Below, piece after piece: positions 8,600 through 19,145 of a DNA stretch of 64,000 nucleotides. Made by a program: the position numbers and the translations under genes. Within the stretch, counting starts at the first letter, position 1, and every line of letters begins with the position of its first letter. Below the pieces are notes generated by a model that had not been told where the DNA came from, ran no database searches, and saw only the letters and a list, made by a program, of their open reading frames with translations. The DNA comes from Iris pallida. Lineage: Eukaryota > Streptophyta > Magnoliopsida > Asparagales > Iridaceae. The stretch is taken from assembly GCA_029216955.1 (NCBI GenBank), contig JANAVB010009599.1, positions 4,566,572 through 4,630,571 on the forward strand, read 5' to 3'.

Positions 8600-10533
8600 T
8601 CTCAAGACTGCTCCCCAAGAAAATATTTTTATACCCTTAACAATATGTATTCCTGGGTATAGTGAGCTGACTATCCATGCTCTTGTTGATACATGAGCAG
8701 AAGTAAGCTTATTACAAGAATTGTTCATACCGGAACATCGTAGGCTCAAACTTGACGTCCATGTAAATTAAATGATTTCATGGGACGATAAGTTATGGTC
8801 AATCAAAAAACCAATATTGAAGTACAACTCCCGAATATTCATGGAAAATGTAAAACCTATCAATATATATTTATATTACTTCCAAAGGAGTTTGATAATG
8901 ATTGTTTAATCGGTATGGATAATTTAAAGCATTATCCTCCATTTAATCAACATTATTTCGACATTGATGGTCGTTCTATTCCTCGAATACCATTTAATGT
9001 CTCTATTGCTGATAGATATGCCCCTGCAGCCAGCGTGGTGAGATTACTACGACTGATAAGGTGTGTACCTACAATATTCCAACAGATAACAATTTCCATC
9101 GAATCGTTAATGGAATGTTAGAGCCGTTGTATTCCAATAATCCATTAAAATAGTTTGATAAAGCTTCGAAATATTGTAAAATTGAGCTTTTAGATATTCA
9201 CAAAGAATCGAAAGTTCGGGTCAACAACATTATGGTTTCTCCTTCAGACAAAGTGGAACTTGCTAAACAGATCGATGAACTACTTCGATTAAAGTTAATA
9301 CAGAAAAGTTCTAGTACCATTCATCTTCGGCATTCCTAGTCAGGAACCATGCAGAGATCAAACGTGGAAAAGCTAGAATGGTTATTAATTATAGAAAGCT
9401 TAATAGCTATACTAAGTTTGATGGACATTTTATTCCCTCTGCAGAAAATATGATTAAGCAGATACAGGGAGGTAGGTTTTATAGTAAGTTTGATGGAAAA
9501 TCTGGGTTTTGGCATATTAAACTGGCTGATAAAACATCCATTGAGCTAACTGCATTTAGTTGTCCTTAGGGACATTTTGAATGGTTAGTTATGCCATTTG
9601 GATTAAAAAATGCTCCACAAATATTCCAGAAATGGATGAATTCCATATTTGGTCATTTGGAATTCGTAGTAGTATATATTGACGATATTCTTGTGTATTC
9701 CAAATCAGCGGATGAACATAAGGATCATCTACTATTGGTAGTAAAACTACTACTGGATAATGGTATTATCCTCAGTCCTAAGAAGATTGAACTGTTTAAA
9801 ATAGAAATCGATTTCTTAGGAAAAGTGATTAAAAATGGCCAGATTGAGCTGCAGCAGCACATATATACCAAGATTCGGGATTTTCCTAATGATTTCAAAA
9901 CTCTGAAAGAGCTCCAGAGCTTTCTTGGATTACCTAACTATGGAAGAAAGTTTATTCCACATCTTTCTGCCGAGTTGAGAAGTTACAAGGCAAGCTAGCC
10001 GTTGAACAAGCGAAATATAAAATTGAAACCGGTGAACAACCCAGGAAGTGGGACACTAGTAAAATCTCTATTACTCTTTCACCCAAAAGAGAAGGAAGAA
10101 ACTACTAAAATAAAGGACCTGATCAAGGATCAGAAAATCCTTTACTTTCCACGTGAGGATGATATGTTAGTTTTACAAACCGATGCTTCTGATTTATTCT
10201 GGACAGGAGTATTGATTGCAAAAAACAAAAAAATTGTTGCATATACCTCTGGAAAGTTTACAAGAACTCAGATTAAATATGCGACATATGATAAGGAATT
10301 ACTAGCTGTTAAATTAGCTATTAAAAGCCTGAAAATATATCTTCTTTATAGAAATTTTATTATTGAGACTGACAACAAATCTGTCGTACAGTTTCTAAAA
10401 AAAAAAACATTAATAATCCTGAGGAAAATCTAAGAAGGATTCAAATTGCTATGTACCTAGAAATATTTAATTATGATGTTGTTTACATCCCCAGATATAC
10501 TAACTTTTTGGTTGATACTCTTATCAGGCCATA
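8580..10533 (+). pseudogene. Caulimovirid pol: protease, RT, RNase H (V3)
   Basis: Remnant of the replicase part. The aspartic protease (about 8660-8960) has its active-site triad broken: the Gly codon of the D-T-G motif is TGA. RT follows with INYRKLNSYT, then a TAG at 9567-9569 (shared with V4), then GHFEWLVMPFGLKNAP and the catalytic YIDD (about 9680). RNase H (10150-10533) keeps QTDASD, YDKEL and ETDNKS. A deletion/frameshift near 9985-10010 separates RT from RNase H. The frame ends in RP-stop 6 nt before the ORF2 start. This order and the absence of an integrase identify a pararetrovirus rather than an LTR element. Confidence 0.85.
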
Positions 10534-10538
10534 GTGCT

Positions 10539-12208
10539 ATGGACGCCGAGGAGTTCAAATGGCTAAAAAAGGTCCGTAAAGACATGAAGAGGCAGAAGGC
10601 CTTTTCGTCGGTAAATGGCACTAAAAAGGCCAAGGCGAATGCTGCAAGCAATGCTGCCTCTTCGTTGGAAACAACGATGGTGAATAACCTAGTTCTAGTT
10701 GTAGGAAATACACAGGTGATTAGCCAACCTACTCAGGCGAATAGCCCGCAGGGGAACAACAACCCCAATATCGCACAGGCACCAACATCTCAGGCAACTC
10801 CGAAAGGAAGGACTGGCGAAGGCCCAAAGAGATTGGTACCCTGCCAAGCAAAGACATACGCAAGTACCATGGTTAAAAATTGGTACAACCAGGAGTTGAA
10901 AAAAATGACAAGGACTCTTGGGATAGATTCAATGGCTGCTACCGAGCCATATAGTCAAATGATATCAAGGGAGCCAGTTTCTGGTTATCCCAAATTGAGA
11001 AACAGTTTTTGGCCGAAAAAGCGAGGGCTTCTCAGATGAAGTCGAAGCTCCAGGAGCTACGACAGATAATTCAGATGATGGAATATAGTGCTACATCTAG
11101 ATCCCCTGCCTTAGTTGCAAAAGAACGAGATCTATTCCAGGGCACCCCTCTGAGCATAAAGAATTAAAAGAAATCCTGACGCAGAACAATAGTCATGATC
11201 TGGTAAACTTTATAATACCAGACTTATTGCGACTCTGCTCAGCACTGTCTATAGAAAATGAAAAGACTCAGAGCATGGAGGCTGAAGGCTTGGTGCAAAA
11301 CATGGTTACAATGTATCAGCAACAGCTCGTCGATGAAGCACGTCTCTTGGCATACTTCTGGCGCTTAGATGATTCAGAGATCACTAAGTATTTTGAAGGC
11401 CAGGAGATAATTTATTCTGAATATGGTTACATTCACTTGTTTCCTGTTTTCCGGAGATAATTAACATGATCATGCAGATCAAAAAAGGATTCGTGCACGA
11501 AGTGTTTATCAGTACTTCAGAAAAGGAAATCTATGAGTCGACTATCCCAGAGATCTGTTGGGAGGTAGCTGTCGCTCATTCTTCCAGGTTTCAGACGATG
11601 TTCAGATTCATGGTTTGGGGCATTTGGGAGGAACGCCGATATATCAAGTGTTATCCTTCCTACCAAATTTGGGAGCTACATCACCTCGAGGGAGATCCTG
11701 TCCTTAAGTTTTTCTCGTTTAAGAAGGGAAACTTTAATTATGAGGCTAAAGAAAGATACGGAGCTGTCGGGATTTCTTCACGGAAGCTCAGAAGATATCC
11801 AAAGGACATGTGGTCCTTTCCTGCAGTGACACCATCATCCTAGCCGATTTTTTATCTTGTAGGCCAAAAAATAAAGACCAGAGCACAGCCCTTCTCTGGG
11901 ACTTTTTTGCAGAACTAAGTCTGGTACCCGTCGGGCTGCAAGCCAAGGAGGATGTTTCTTCTGAAGACGCAATCATGTCTCAGCTTCAGATCTGAAGCAT
12001 GATGGGACCCTCTCTGGTGATGAAGAAGATCTCCTATACACAAGTACTAAAACTCTACCGAAGATGCATTGGGTGGCATTTGTCTAAGGAAAAGAAGAAA
12101 AGACCAATGCTGATTCAACCTCTCCAACAGGTACCTCTGCCCACTATTAAGAATCAAGCGCATATAGAGGAAGTTGAAGAATCTAAAGAGATTTACACTT
12201 TCCTAGGA
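10539..12208 (+). pseudogene. Pararetroviral ORF2, unknown function (V3)
   Basis: It starts at ATG 10539 just after the pol stop. The N-terminal third is Lys/Ala/Asn/Gln-rich and looks disordered. Then comes a predicted coiled coil (FLAEKARASQMKSKLQEL, out of the first frame because of an indel near 10990), then a more globular part (IWEERRYIKCYPSYQIWE). Frames 10539-11039, 11227-11460, 11466-11843 and 11810-12223 are pieces of one broken ORF of about 550 codons. V4 carries a second copy. Other caulimovirids place the transactivator/viroplasmin after pol, but I see no clear similarity to it. Treat the function as unknown. Confidence 0.6.
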
Positions 12209-12212
12209 AAGC

Positions 12213-12398
12213 ATGAGTGTTGACAGTGAAGAAAGGAGATTTCTCGAGGAAGAACAGAGAATTCGAGATTGGACTCCTCCTACACCAAGAAGGTGGCCCT
12301 CACCGAGCCAGATCGTAGGACTGGATGGAGAGACAGATTGGGTTGAGCTCTACAGGGCTGCGGATGCTGCCGAAAGGCAAAGTTGGAACAACTGGTAG
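12213..12398 (+). pseudogene. C-terminal segment of ORF2 or small ORF3 (V3)
   Basis: Open frame of 61 codons with a charged start (SEERRFLEEEQRIRDW), a TPPTPRRWPSPSQ linker and a final LYRAADAAERQSWNNW before TAG. It overlaps the end of ORF2 by a few bases. It may be the true C-terminus after a frameshift or a separate small ORF. The V4 copy (about 13270-13460) is also damaged, so the two cannot decide this. Confidence 0.45.
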
Positions 12399-12531
12399 GA
12401 GAGACTATATGGCCCCACCACGATAAAATGCACTACCTTCCTCTCTATAATAGAGGAATACGTAGTTTATTTCATCTTATCTGTAATACACAGAAAAGAT
12501 GAGCTGTTTCTTCTTTTAGGATGAAGACGAG

Positions 12532-12547
12532 AATGATGTGACGTCTT
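12532..12547 (+). promoter_or_regulatory. as-1-like TGACG motif, viral promoter (V3)
   Basis: AATGATGTGACGTCTTA holds TGACGTC, preceded by a degenerate TGATG. Tandem TGACG motifs (as-1/ocs) bind TGA-type bZIP factors in caulimovirid promoters. It lies about 110 bp upstream of the TATA box. The mirror copy is at 13126-13140. Confidence 0.5.
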
Positions 12548-12563
12548 ACCTAAAAAGGAATTA

Positions 12564-12603
12564 CTTTAATAAAGTATCTTTAGCTAAAGCTACTTTATTA
12601 AAG
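12564..12603. repeat. 40-bp palindrome in viral promoter (V3)
   Basis: Nearly perfect palindrome centred on TAG|CTA, with one mismatch. The V4 counterpart at 13068-13107 is perfect. It lies between the as-1-like motif and the TATA box. Confidence 0.8.
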
Positions 12604-12657
12604 GAGGAATGATCCGGTAAACCTTAATCGGTTAACCTGGTGGTACTACCGACCTCC

Positions 12658-12665
12658 TATAAATA
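12658..12665 (+). promoter_or_regulatory. TATA box of pararetrovirus (V3)
   Basis: TATAAATA in the context CCTCCTATAAATAAG. It is conserved in V4 and followed by the leader that would lead to the primer-binding site. This is the only plausible viral pregenomic promoter in V3. The copy ends about 95 bp downstream at the fold-back with V4. Confidence 0.65.
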
Positions 12666-12759
12666 AGAATGTGATTATATTGTAAGGTGGCAACGGAGTT
12701 GAGAGTGTTTGTAAATCTTGATTCTGAGTTTTCTCTTTGTGTGCTTTTCCTTCCGCTGT

Positions 12760-12909
12760 TGACTACCCACCATAGCTCTGATTCCAGATTGAACACAAGT
12801 TTACTCAAACATAATTAAAGAAGTAAACAAAAAGGAAAGGCAGAAGAAAGAAGACTTACTAGCAAACCAGCAATCTTTTATTAACTAGGCTCTGATACCA
12901 GATTTTGGT
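12760..12909 (-). other. Inverted-repeat centre with viral leader and primer-binding site (V4)
   Basis: The spacer between the V3 and V4 arms, read on the minus strand. It contains the V4 leader, the primer-binding site (12881-12900) and about 120 bp downstream of it, ending in gagctatggtgggtag where V3 begins. V4 therefore runs from promoter through primer site without a break, as in a circular viral genome. A second partial match to the iMet site (TGGAATCAGAGCTATGG, reverse strand of about 12773-12789) lies near the junction. Confidence 0.65.
12881..12900 (-). other. tRNA-iMet primer-binding site (V4)
   Basis: On the minus strand this reads TGGTATCAGAGCCTAGTTAA. The first 13 nt match the complement of the initiator tRNA-Met 3' end exactly. 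This is the best-preserved viral primer site in the window. Confidence 0.85.
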
Positions 12910-13005
12910 CTACAGTGGACGGAAAAGCACACAAAAAGAACACTCAGAATCAAGATTTAAAAACACTCTCAACTCCATTGCCACCTTATAATACAATAAC
13001 ATTCT

Positions 13006-13013
13006 TATTTATA
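13006..13013 (-). promoter_or_regulatory. TATA box of pararetrovirus (V4)
   Basis: TATAAATA on the minus strand, identical in context to the V3 box. It is about 105 bp upstream of the primer-binding site. Confidence 0.65.
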
Positions 13014-13067
13014 GGAGGACGGTAGTACCATCGGATTAACCGGTTAAGGTTTAACGGATCATTCCTC

Positions 13068-13107
13068 CTTTAATAAAGTATCTTTAGCTAAAGATACTTT
13101 ATTAAAG
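13068..13107. repeat. Perfect 40-bp palindrome in viral promoter (V4)
   Basis: A self-complementary 40-mer with no loop, each arm being CTTTAATAAAGTATCTTTAG or its complement. The 12-bp palindrome TTAACCGGTTAA follows closely at 13036-13047. As DNA it can extrude a cruciform, and as RNA it can form a strong hairpin. Confidence 0.85.
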
Positions 13108-13125
13108 TGATTCCCTTTTTAGGTA

Positions 13126-13140
13126 AGACGTCACATCATT
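13126..13140 (-). promoter_or_regulatory. as-1-like TGACG motif, viral promoter (V4)
   Basis: Minus-strand AATGATGTGACGTCT, the mirror of 12532-12547, at the same distance from the palindrome and TATA box. Confidence 0.5.
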
Positions 13141-13189
13141 CTCGTCTTCATCCTAAAAGAAGAGACAACTCATCTTTTCTGTGTATTAC

Positions 13190-15147
13190 AGATAAGATAG
13201 AATAAACCACGTATTCCTCTATTATGGAGAGAAAGGTGGTGCGTCTTATCGTGGTGGGGCCACATAAAGTCTCTCCTACCAATTGTTCCAACTTTGCCTT
13301 TTGGCAGCATCCGCAGCCCTGTAGAGCTCAACCTAATATGTCTCTCCATCCGGTCCCGCGAACTGGCTCGGTGAGGGCCACCTTCTTGGTGTAGGAGGAG
13401 TCCAATCTCGATTTCTCTGTTATTCTTCGAGAAATCTCCTTTCTTCACTATCAACACTCATGCTTTCCCAGGGGGAGTAGCAAAAGGGTAAATCTCTTCA
13501 GATTCTTTAACTTCCTCTGTATGCGCTTGATTCACAACAGTGGACAGAGGTACCTATTGGAGAGGTTGAATCGGTATCGGTCTTTTCTTCTTTTCCTTAG
13601 ACAAACGCCACCCAATGCATCTTCGGTAGCATTTCAGCACTATGTATAGGAGATCTTCTTCATCACCAAAGAGGGTCCCACCATGCTTCAGATCTGAAGC
13701 TGAGACATGATTGCATCTTCGAAAGAAACATCCTCCTTGGCTTGCAGCCCGACGAGTACCAGACTTAGTTCTGCAAAAAAGTCCCGGAGAAGGGCTGTGC
13801 TCTGGTCTTCATTTTCTGGCCTGCAAGATAAAAAATTGGCCAGGATGATGGTGCCACTACAGGAAAGGATCGCCTGTCCTTTGGATATCTTCTAAGCTTC
13901 CGTGAAGAATTCCTGAGCAGCTCCGTATCTTTCTTTAGCCTCATTAAAGTTCCCCTTCTTAAACGAGGAAAACTTAAGGCCAGAATCTCTCTCGAGGCGA
14001 TGTAGCTCCCAAATTTGGTAGGAAGGATAACACTTGATATATCGACGTTCCTCCCAAATGCTCCATACCTTGAATCTGAACATCTTCTAAAACCTGGAAG
14101 AATGAGCGACAGCTGCCTCCCAGCAGATCTCTGGGATAGTCGACTCATAGATTTCCTTTTCTAAAGTGCTGATAAACACTTCGTGCACGAATCCTTTGTT
14201 GATCTGCGTGATCAAGTTAATTATCTCCTGAAAACAGAAAACCAAGTGAATGTAACCATATTCAGAATAAATTATCTCTTGGCCCTCAAAATACTTAGTG
14301 ATCTCTGAATCACCTAAGCGCCAGAAGTATGCCAAGAGACATGCTTCATCGATGAGCTGTTGCTGATACATGGTAATCATGTTTTGCACAATGCCTTCAG
14401 CCTCCATGCTCTGAGTCTTTTCGCTCTCTATAGACAGTGCTGAACAGAGTCGCAGTAAGTCTGGTATTATAAAGTTTACAAGATCATGACTATTGATCTA
14501 CATCAGGATTTCTTTTAATTCTTTGTTCTCAGAGGAGTGCCCCTGGAATAGATCTCGTTCTTTTGCAACTAAGGTAGGGGATCTAGATATAGCACTATAT
14601 GCCATCATCTGAAATACCATCTACCGTAGCTCATAGAGCTTCGAGTTCATCTGAGAAGCCCTCGCTTTTTCGGCCAGAAACTGTTTCTCAATTTGGGATA
14701 ACCAGAAATTGGCTCCCTTGATATCATTTGACTATATGTCTCGGTAGCAACCATTGAATCTATCCCAAGAGTCCTTGTCATTTTTTTCTAACTCTTGGTT
14801 GTACCAGTTTTTAACCCTGGTACTTGCATATTTCTTTGCTTGGAAGGGTACCAATCCCTTTGGGCCTTCGCCAGTCCTTCTTTTCGGAGTTGCCTGAGCG
14901 GCTGGTGCCTGTGCGGCATTGGGTTGTTGTTCCCTTGTGGGCTATTCGCCTGAGTAGGTTGGCTATTCGCCTGTGCATTTCCTTCACTTGGAACTAGGTT
15001 ATTCACCATCGTTGTTTCCGACGAAGAGGTTGCATTGCTTGCAGCATTCGCCTTGGCCTTTTTAGGGCCAGTTACCGACGAAAAGGCCTCCTGCCACTTC
15101 ATGTCTTCATGGACCTTTTTCAGCCGTTTGAACTCCTCGGCGTCCAT
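13190..15147 (-). pseudogene. Pararetroviral ORF2 (V4)
   Basis: Minus-strand copy of 10539-12398. The ATG is at 15145-15147, right after the RP-stop end of pol. Open pieces at 15147-14788, 14407-14087, 14083-13892 and 13457 onward follow the V3 product: Ala/Asn/Gln-rich N-terminus, coiled coil, IWEERRYIKCYPSYQIWE segment and charged C-terminus. Several indels and stops break it at sites different from V3. Function unknown. Confidence 0.6.
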
Positions 15148-16173
15148 AGCATTATGGCCTGGTAAGAGTATCAGCCAAAAAGTTAGTATATCCGGGGATG
15201 TAAACAACATCATAATTAAATATTTCTAGGTATATAGCAATTCGAATCCTTCTGCGATTTTCCTCAGGATTATTAATGGTTTTTTCTTTAGAAACTGCGC
15301 GAAAAATTTGTTGTCAGTCTCAATAATAAAATTTCTATAAAGAAGATATATTTTCAAGATTTTAATAGCTAATTTAACAACTAATAATTCCTTAGCATAT
15401 GTCGCATATTTAATCTGTGTTCTTGTAACTTTTCAGAGGTGTATGCAACAATTTCTTTGTTTTTTGCAATCAATACTTCTGCCCAGAATAAATCAGAAGC
15501 ATCGGTTTGTAAAACTAACTTATCGTACTCATGTGGAAAGTAAAGGATTTTTGATCCTTGATTAGGTCCTTTATTTTAGTAATTTCTTCCTTCTCTTTGG
15601 GTGAAAGAGTAATAGAGATTTTACTAGTGTCCCACTTCCTGGGTTGTTCATCGGTTTCAATTTTATATTTTGCTTGTTCACCGGATAGCTTGTCTTGTAA
15701 CTTCTCAACTATGGCAGAAAGATGTGGAATAAACTTTCTTCCATAGTTAAGTAATCCAAGAAAGCTCTGGAGCTCTTTCAGAGTTTTGAAATCATCAGGA
15801 AAATCCCGAATCTTGGTATTTATGTGCTTCTGCAGCTCAATATGACCATTTTTAATAACTTTTCCTAAGAAATCGATTTCTGTTTTAAACAGTTCAATCT
15901 TCTTAGGACTGAGGATAATACCATTATCCAGTAGTAGTTTTACTACCTGTAGTAGATGATCCTTATGTTCATCCGCTGATTTAGAAAACACAAGAATATC
16001 GTCAATATATACTACTACGAATTCCAAATGTCCAAATATGGAATTCATCCATTTCTGGAATATTTGTGGAGCGTTTTTTAATCCAAATGGCATAACTAAC
16101 CATTCAAATGTCCCTAAGGACAACTAAACGCAGTTAGCTCAATGGATGTTTTATCAGCCAGTTTAATCTGCCA
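15148..16173 (-). pseudogene. Caulimovirid RT C-terminal part and RNase H (V4)
   Basis: Minus-strand continuation of the V4 pol frame beyond the Tekay-A insertion. RT is open from 16123 to 15515 and contains EWLVMPFGLKNAP, the catalytic YIDD and the connection region. RNase H (about 15515-15150) keeps LVLQTDASD but is frameshifted. The TAG before the GxFEW segment is the same as in V3, with an added one-base loss just after it. The segment ends at the target duplication TGCCA (16169-16173). Confidence 0.8.
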
Positions 16174-19013
16174 TGTCACCCTCATTTTCCGTATTTTGTA
16201 TTATGCTCGTATTTGGATTTTGGCACGTATTTTATTATTCTCGACTTGCGGATTTTTGAATTCTTGTAGTTGGGTTTTAAACCATGGCTTGGTTTTATTT
16301 TGGAGATTGGTTTGGTTTGGTTTGTCATGATGGAACACCATAGCCTACACACCACCTCCATTACACCACAACACCCTCATTATAACCCACCTACTTTCTC
16401 TCTCCTCCATAATTTCTCCATTAATTTCTTCTTCTTCTTCTTCTTCCTCCACCAACACCCATAGGCAAGTGCATCTTGCCATTAAATAAGCACCTCTTTT
16501 TATTTGTTCATTAGCTAGATTAGGACATGGAGAACAACATTAGAACTTGGAATTTTGTGATTTGGAGTCTCCATTGTTCTAGATCTAGGTTTTAATTATT
16601 TTCGGATTTACATGGTTTTGATCTATTTTAGTTGGATTTTATGGGTTTTTGATGCTTCCATATGGAAGAGAATTCAATTTTACTCAAGTTAGAACCTTGA
16701 AAATCTAAATTTGGTTTTGATTTGGCAAAGTTATGAAGAATTGAAGTTTTTGGGTTGGGTGTTCTTCCTCTCGGACAGAGGTAGGAGAAGAACATAGCCT
16801 TTCCCTCTTGTTGGCCACGCGGCTCCCGCGTACGGCCTCTGCGTAGAGCTCCTGCGTAGTGTTGCTTGCGTAGAACCCTTGCTTAGGGTCTTCTGCGTAT
16901 TGCACCCTGCGTATTGCACCCTGCGTATTGCACCCGGCGTATTGCACCCGGCGTATTGCACCCTGCGTATTGCACCCTGCGTATTGTACCCTGCGTATTG
17001 CACCCTGCGTATGCTGGCCTGCGTACTGTGCATTGCGTAGTGGCTTGCGTACTGTGCATTGCGTATTGCTTGCGTAGTGGCTTGCGTAGCCCCTGTGTAT
17101 GCTGGCCTGCGTATTGCTTGCGTAGTGTGCATTGCGTATTGCTTGCGTAGTGACTTGCGTAGCCCCTGCGTATGCTGGCCTGCGTACTGTGCATTGCGTA
17201 GTGGCTTGCGTACTGTGCATTGCGTATTGCTTGCGTACTGCTCACCTTGCGCAATGTAACCCTTGCGCAGTATAACCCTTGCGCAAGACAACTCTTGCGC
17301 AGCCTTGTATGCGCAGTCTATACCCTGCGTAGCCCAACCTTTGACCCCCTTGTGCTACCTACTTGTTTATGATGAATTTGTTATTTCTTGGTCTTGGCTC
17401 TTTTATGATCCTATATATATTGGTATTGTATCAGGTATTTTACGCCCATTTTATATCCTTACGCCTTTTGTCATGAACTTGATTTTACTTGTATATTTGG
17501 AATAACTATTGTATATGGCCTGGTATGACAATGAACTAGCATAGCATGACAGCGACCCGTAGTGGTGCACTCCTGACATGACCCGACCTGACATGATAGT
17601 GGCCCGTCGTGGCGCACTCCTGACAAGTACCCTGACATGAATTATCTTGATAACTTGATAGTGGCCGTGGCGGCGCACTCCTGACTTGACTTGACTTGAT
17701 AACTTAATTTGACTTGCCTTGACACCGTGGGTGTTCCTGCTTGCTTGCTTGTACAATCCACTTGTCTTGTCTTGCATCATGCTAGGAGGTGACCCCCTGG
17801 GTACCACGGCCAGGGACTCACACTAAAATTGGACTAGGTAATGAGTAGACCAAATTAGAACATGGAGAATTCCCGGTCACAGGCAGTCTCGTTATCTGGA
17901 GGCATTAATGGACTTGTAGCTTGCCGACGAGTAGAGCACATTTCCAGTACACTGTCATGTGTTGCACCCTCTAAGTCACCTAAGGGTACATTTGTCTCCC
18001 GGGCGATGTACCCACCTATAACTCTCAACCCGCGGAAGGATAACTGGATGGTCTGCAGGGCTTGGGACTGGGAGTTTCTCACTTGCATCTTGTTAGTAAC
18101 TAGGCTTGTGATAACCCTAGTTAGTTAAAGTAGTAAGCCGTAGTACTTGTTTGGCCGATTGTGAATGAATGGTGTCCAGCCCTGTCTAGAGTCTTGTCTA
18201 GCCCCTCTACCTGGAACTCTTGATCATGATTGTTTTACTTATCTCTAACGATAAATGGATAGAGACAATGAGCTATTCAGGCGAAGGGTTACAATCCCGG
18301 TCCTTGTTTGGTTTAAGGATTGTAACCTGGCTCCCGGAATGGTTCCACGTCCCTAGTCGTTTATCGCTCTGTGTACTTTTATTACTTGTACTTTCCTTTT
18401 ATTCTTTATGTTCTGATATGCTGACTTTTGTCCTTATTTGTGGCCTCCTTGTGGCACTTGCTCTTTCTGGGGTTTGACCCAGCTGGTTTTGTGTGGCCAG
18501 ATTTCGGAGCAGCTCCCGAGGATCTACCAAGCTTCCAGCCCAATGGTGAACACTAGACGGAACCCGGGCTACGAGTGGGTTTTCTTTTTTTGTTTCACCC
18601 ACTTATATGTAAATTATTCTTTTGAGGCGTTTAGCCGACGAGCACCTGTTAGCTCGATGCACATTTACTTACTGTCTGCCTACGGGCTGTAAACATGATT
18701 AACAAATCCTAGGGTTGATCATGTACGACTGAACTCTTGCTAGTCCTATCATTTTGTACGACTAGCTTCATGATCATCTAATATGTAATATTTGGGACGC
18801 CTTATATATATATATTTGATGCTCTAACATCTTGCAACTCTGTTAATTGCTTGAGATTGAGACAATAGGCTTGACCTTAAGAGACTGCTGGCTTGTAGTA
18901 AACCCTCATATCTAGACAGCCGTGACCGTATAGTTGAGATGTATTCTATTTCAATATACGTAGCTGGCTGTGTCCGCCCCCGCTCTCCAGTATTCTGGTT
19001 CTGGGGCGTGACA
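16174..19013 (+). mobile_element. Tekay-A 5' LTR
   Basis: 2,840-bp LTR from TGTCACCCTC to GGGGCGTGACA. It contains a CT-rich leader at about 16375-16450, a GCGTA minisatellite (16828-17330) and several segments similar to Tekay-B LTRs (gtggcccgtcgtggcgcactc, cgaagggttacaa). ORFs inside it are not genes. A weak TATA-like ATTATAACC lies at about 16380. I could not identify a convincing primer-binding site after the LTR (cggtttaagtggtggccc). Confidence 0.95.
16828..17330. repeat. GCGTA minisatellite in the 5' LTR
   Basis: About 30 copies of GCGTA in 500 bp. They include eight tandem 14-mers of the form TGCGTATTGCACCC (from about 16893) and a longer mixed array of tgcgtactgtgcat and tgcgtagtggct units. 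It is CpG-rich against an AT-rich background. Long minus-strand frames repeating QYAGCNTQGAIRR are its translations. Confidence 0.9.
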
Positions 19014-19145
19014 CGGTTTAAGTGGTGGCCCATGCAGGTCTTGTCAATCAAGAAATGTGAGGGTTTACCCATAGATGTCTCAATCAATATTCGCCCTTGA
19101 TCTCCACCCGTATTTTCAAATCCTTGAGATTCTTGACCTGATCAC

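Noticed and set aside
16893..17020. Regular 14-bp repeats that might suggest a CRISPR array
   Set aside because: Direct tandem units without unique spacers, inside a plant LTR; not CRISPR.
16705..17291. Long minus-strand frames repeating QYAGCNTQGAIRR (also 24582-25142)
   Set aside because: They are translations of the GCGTA minisatellite in the Tekay-A LTRs. Several frames are open at once, as expected for a short-period repeat.
19014..19060. Primer-binding site after the Tekay-A 5' LTR
   Set aside because: cggtttaagtggtggccc shows no convincing tRNA complement by eye, so I did not annotate one.
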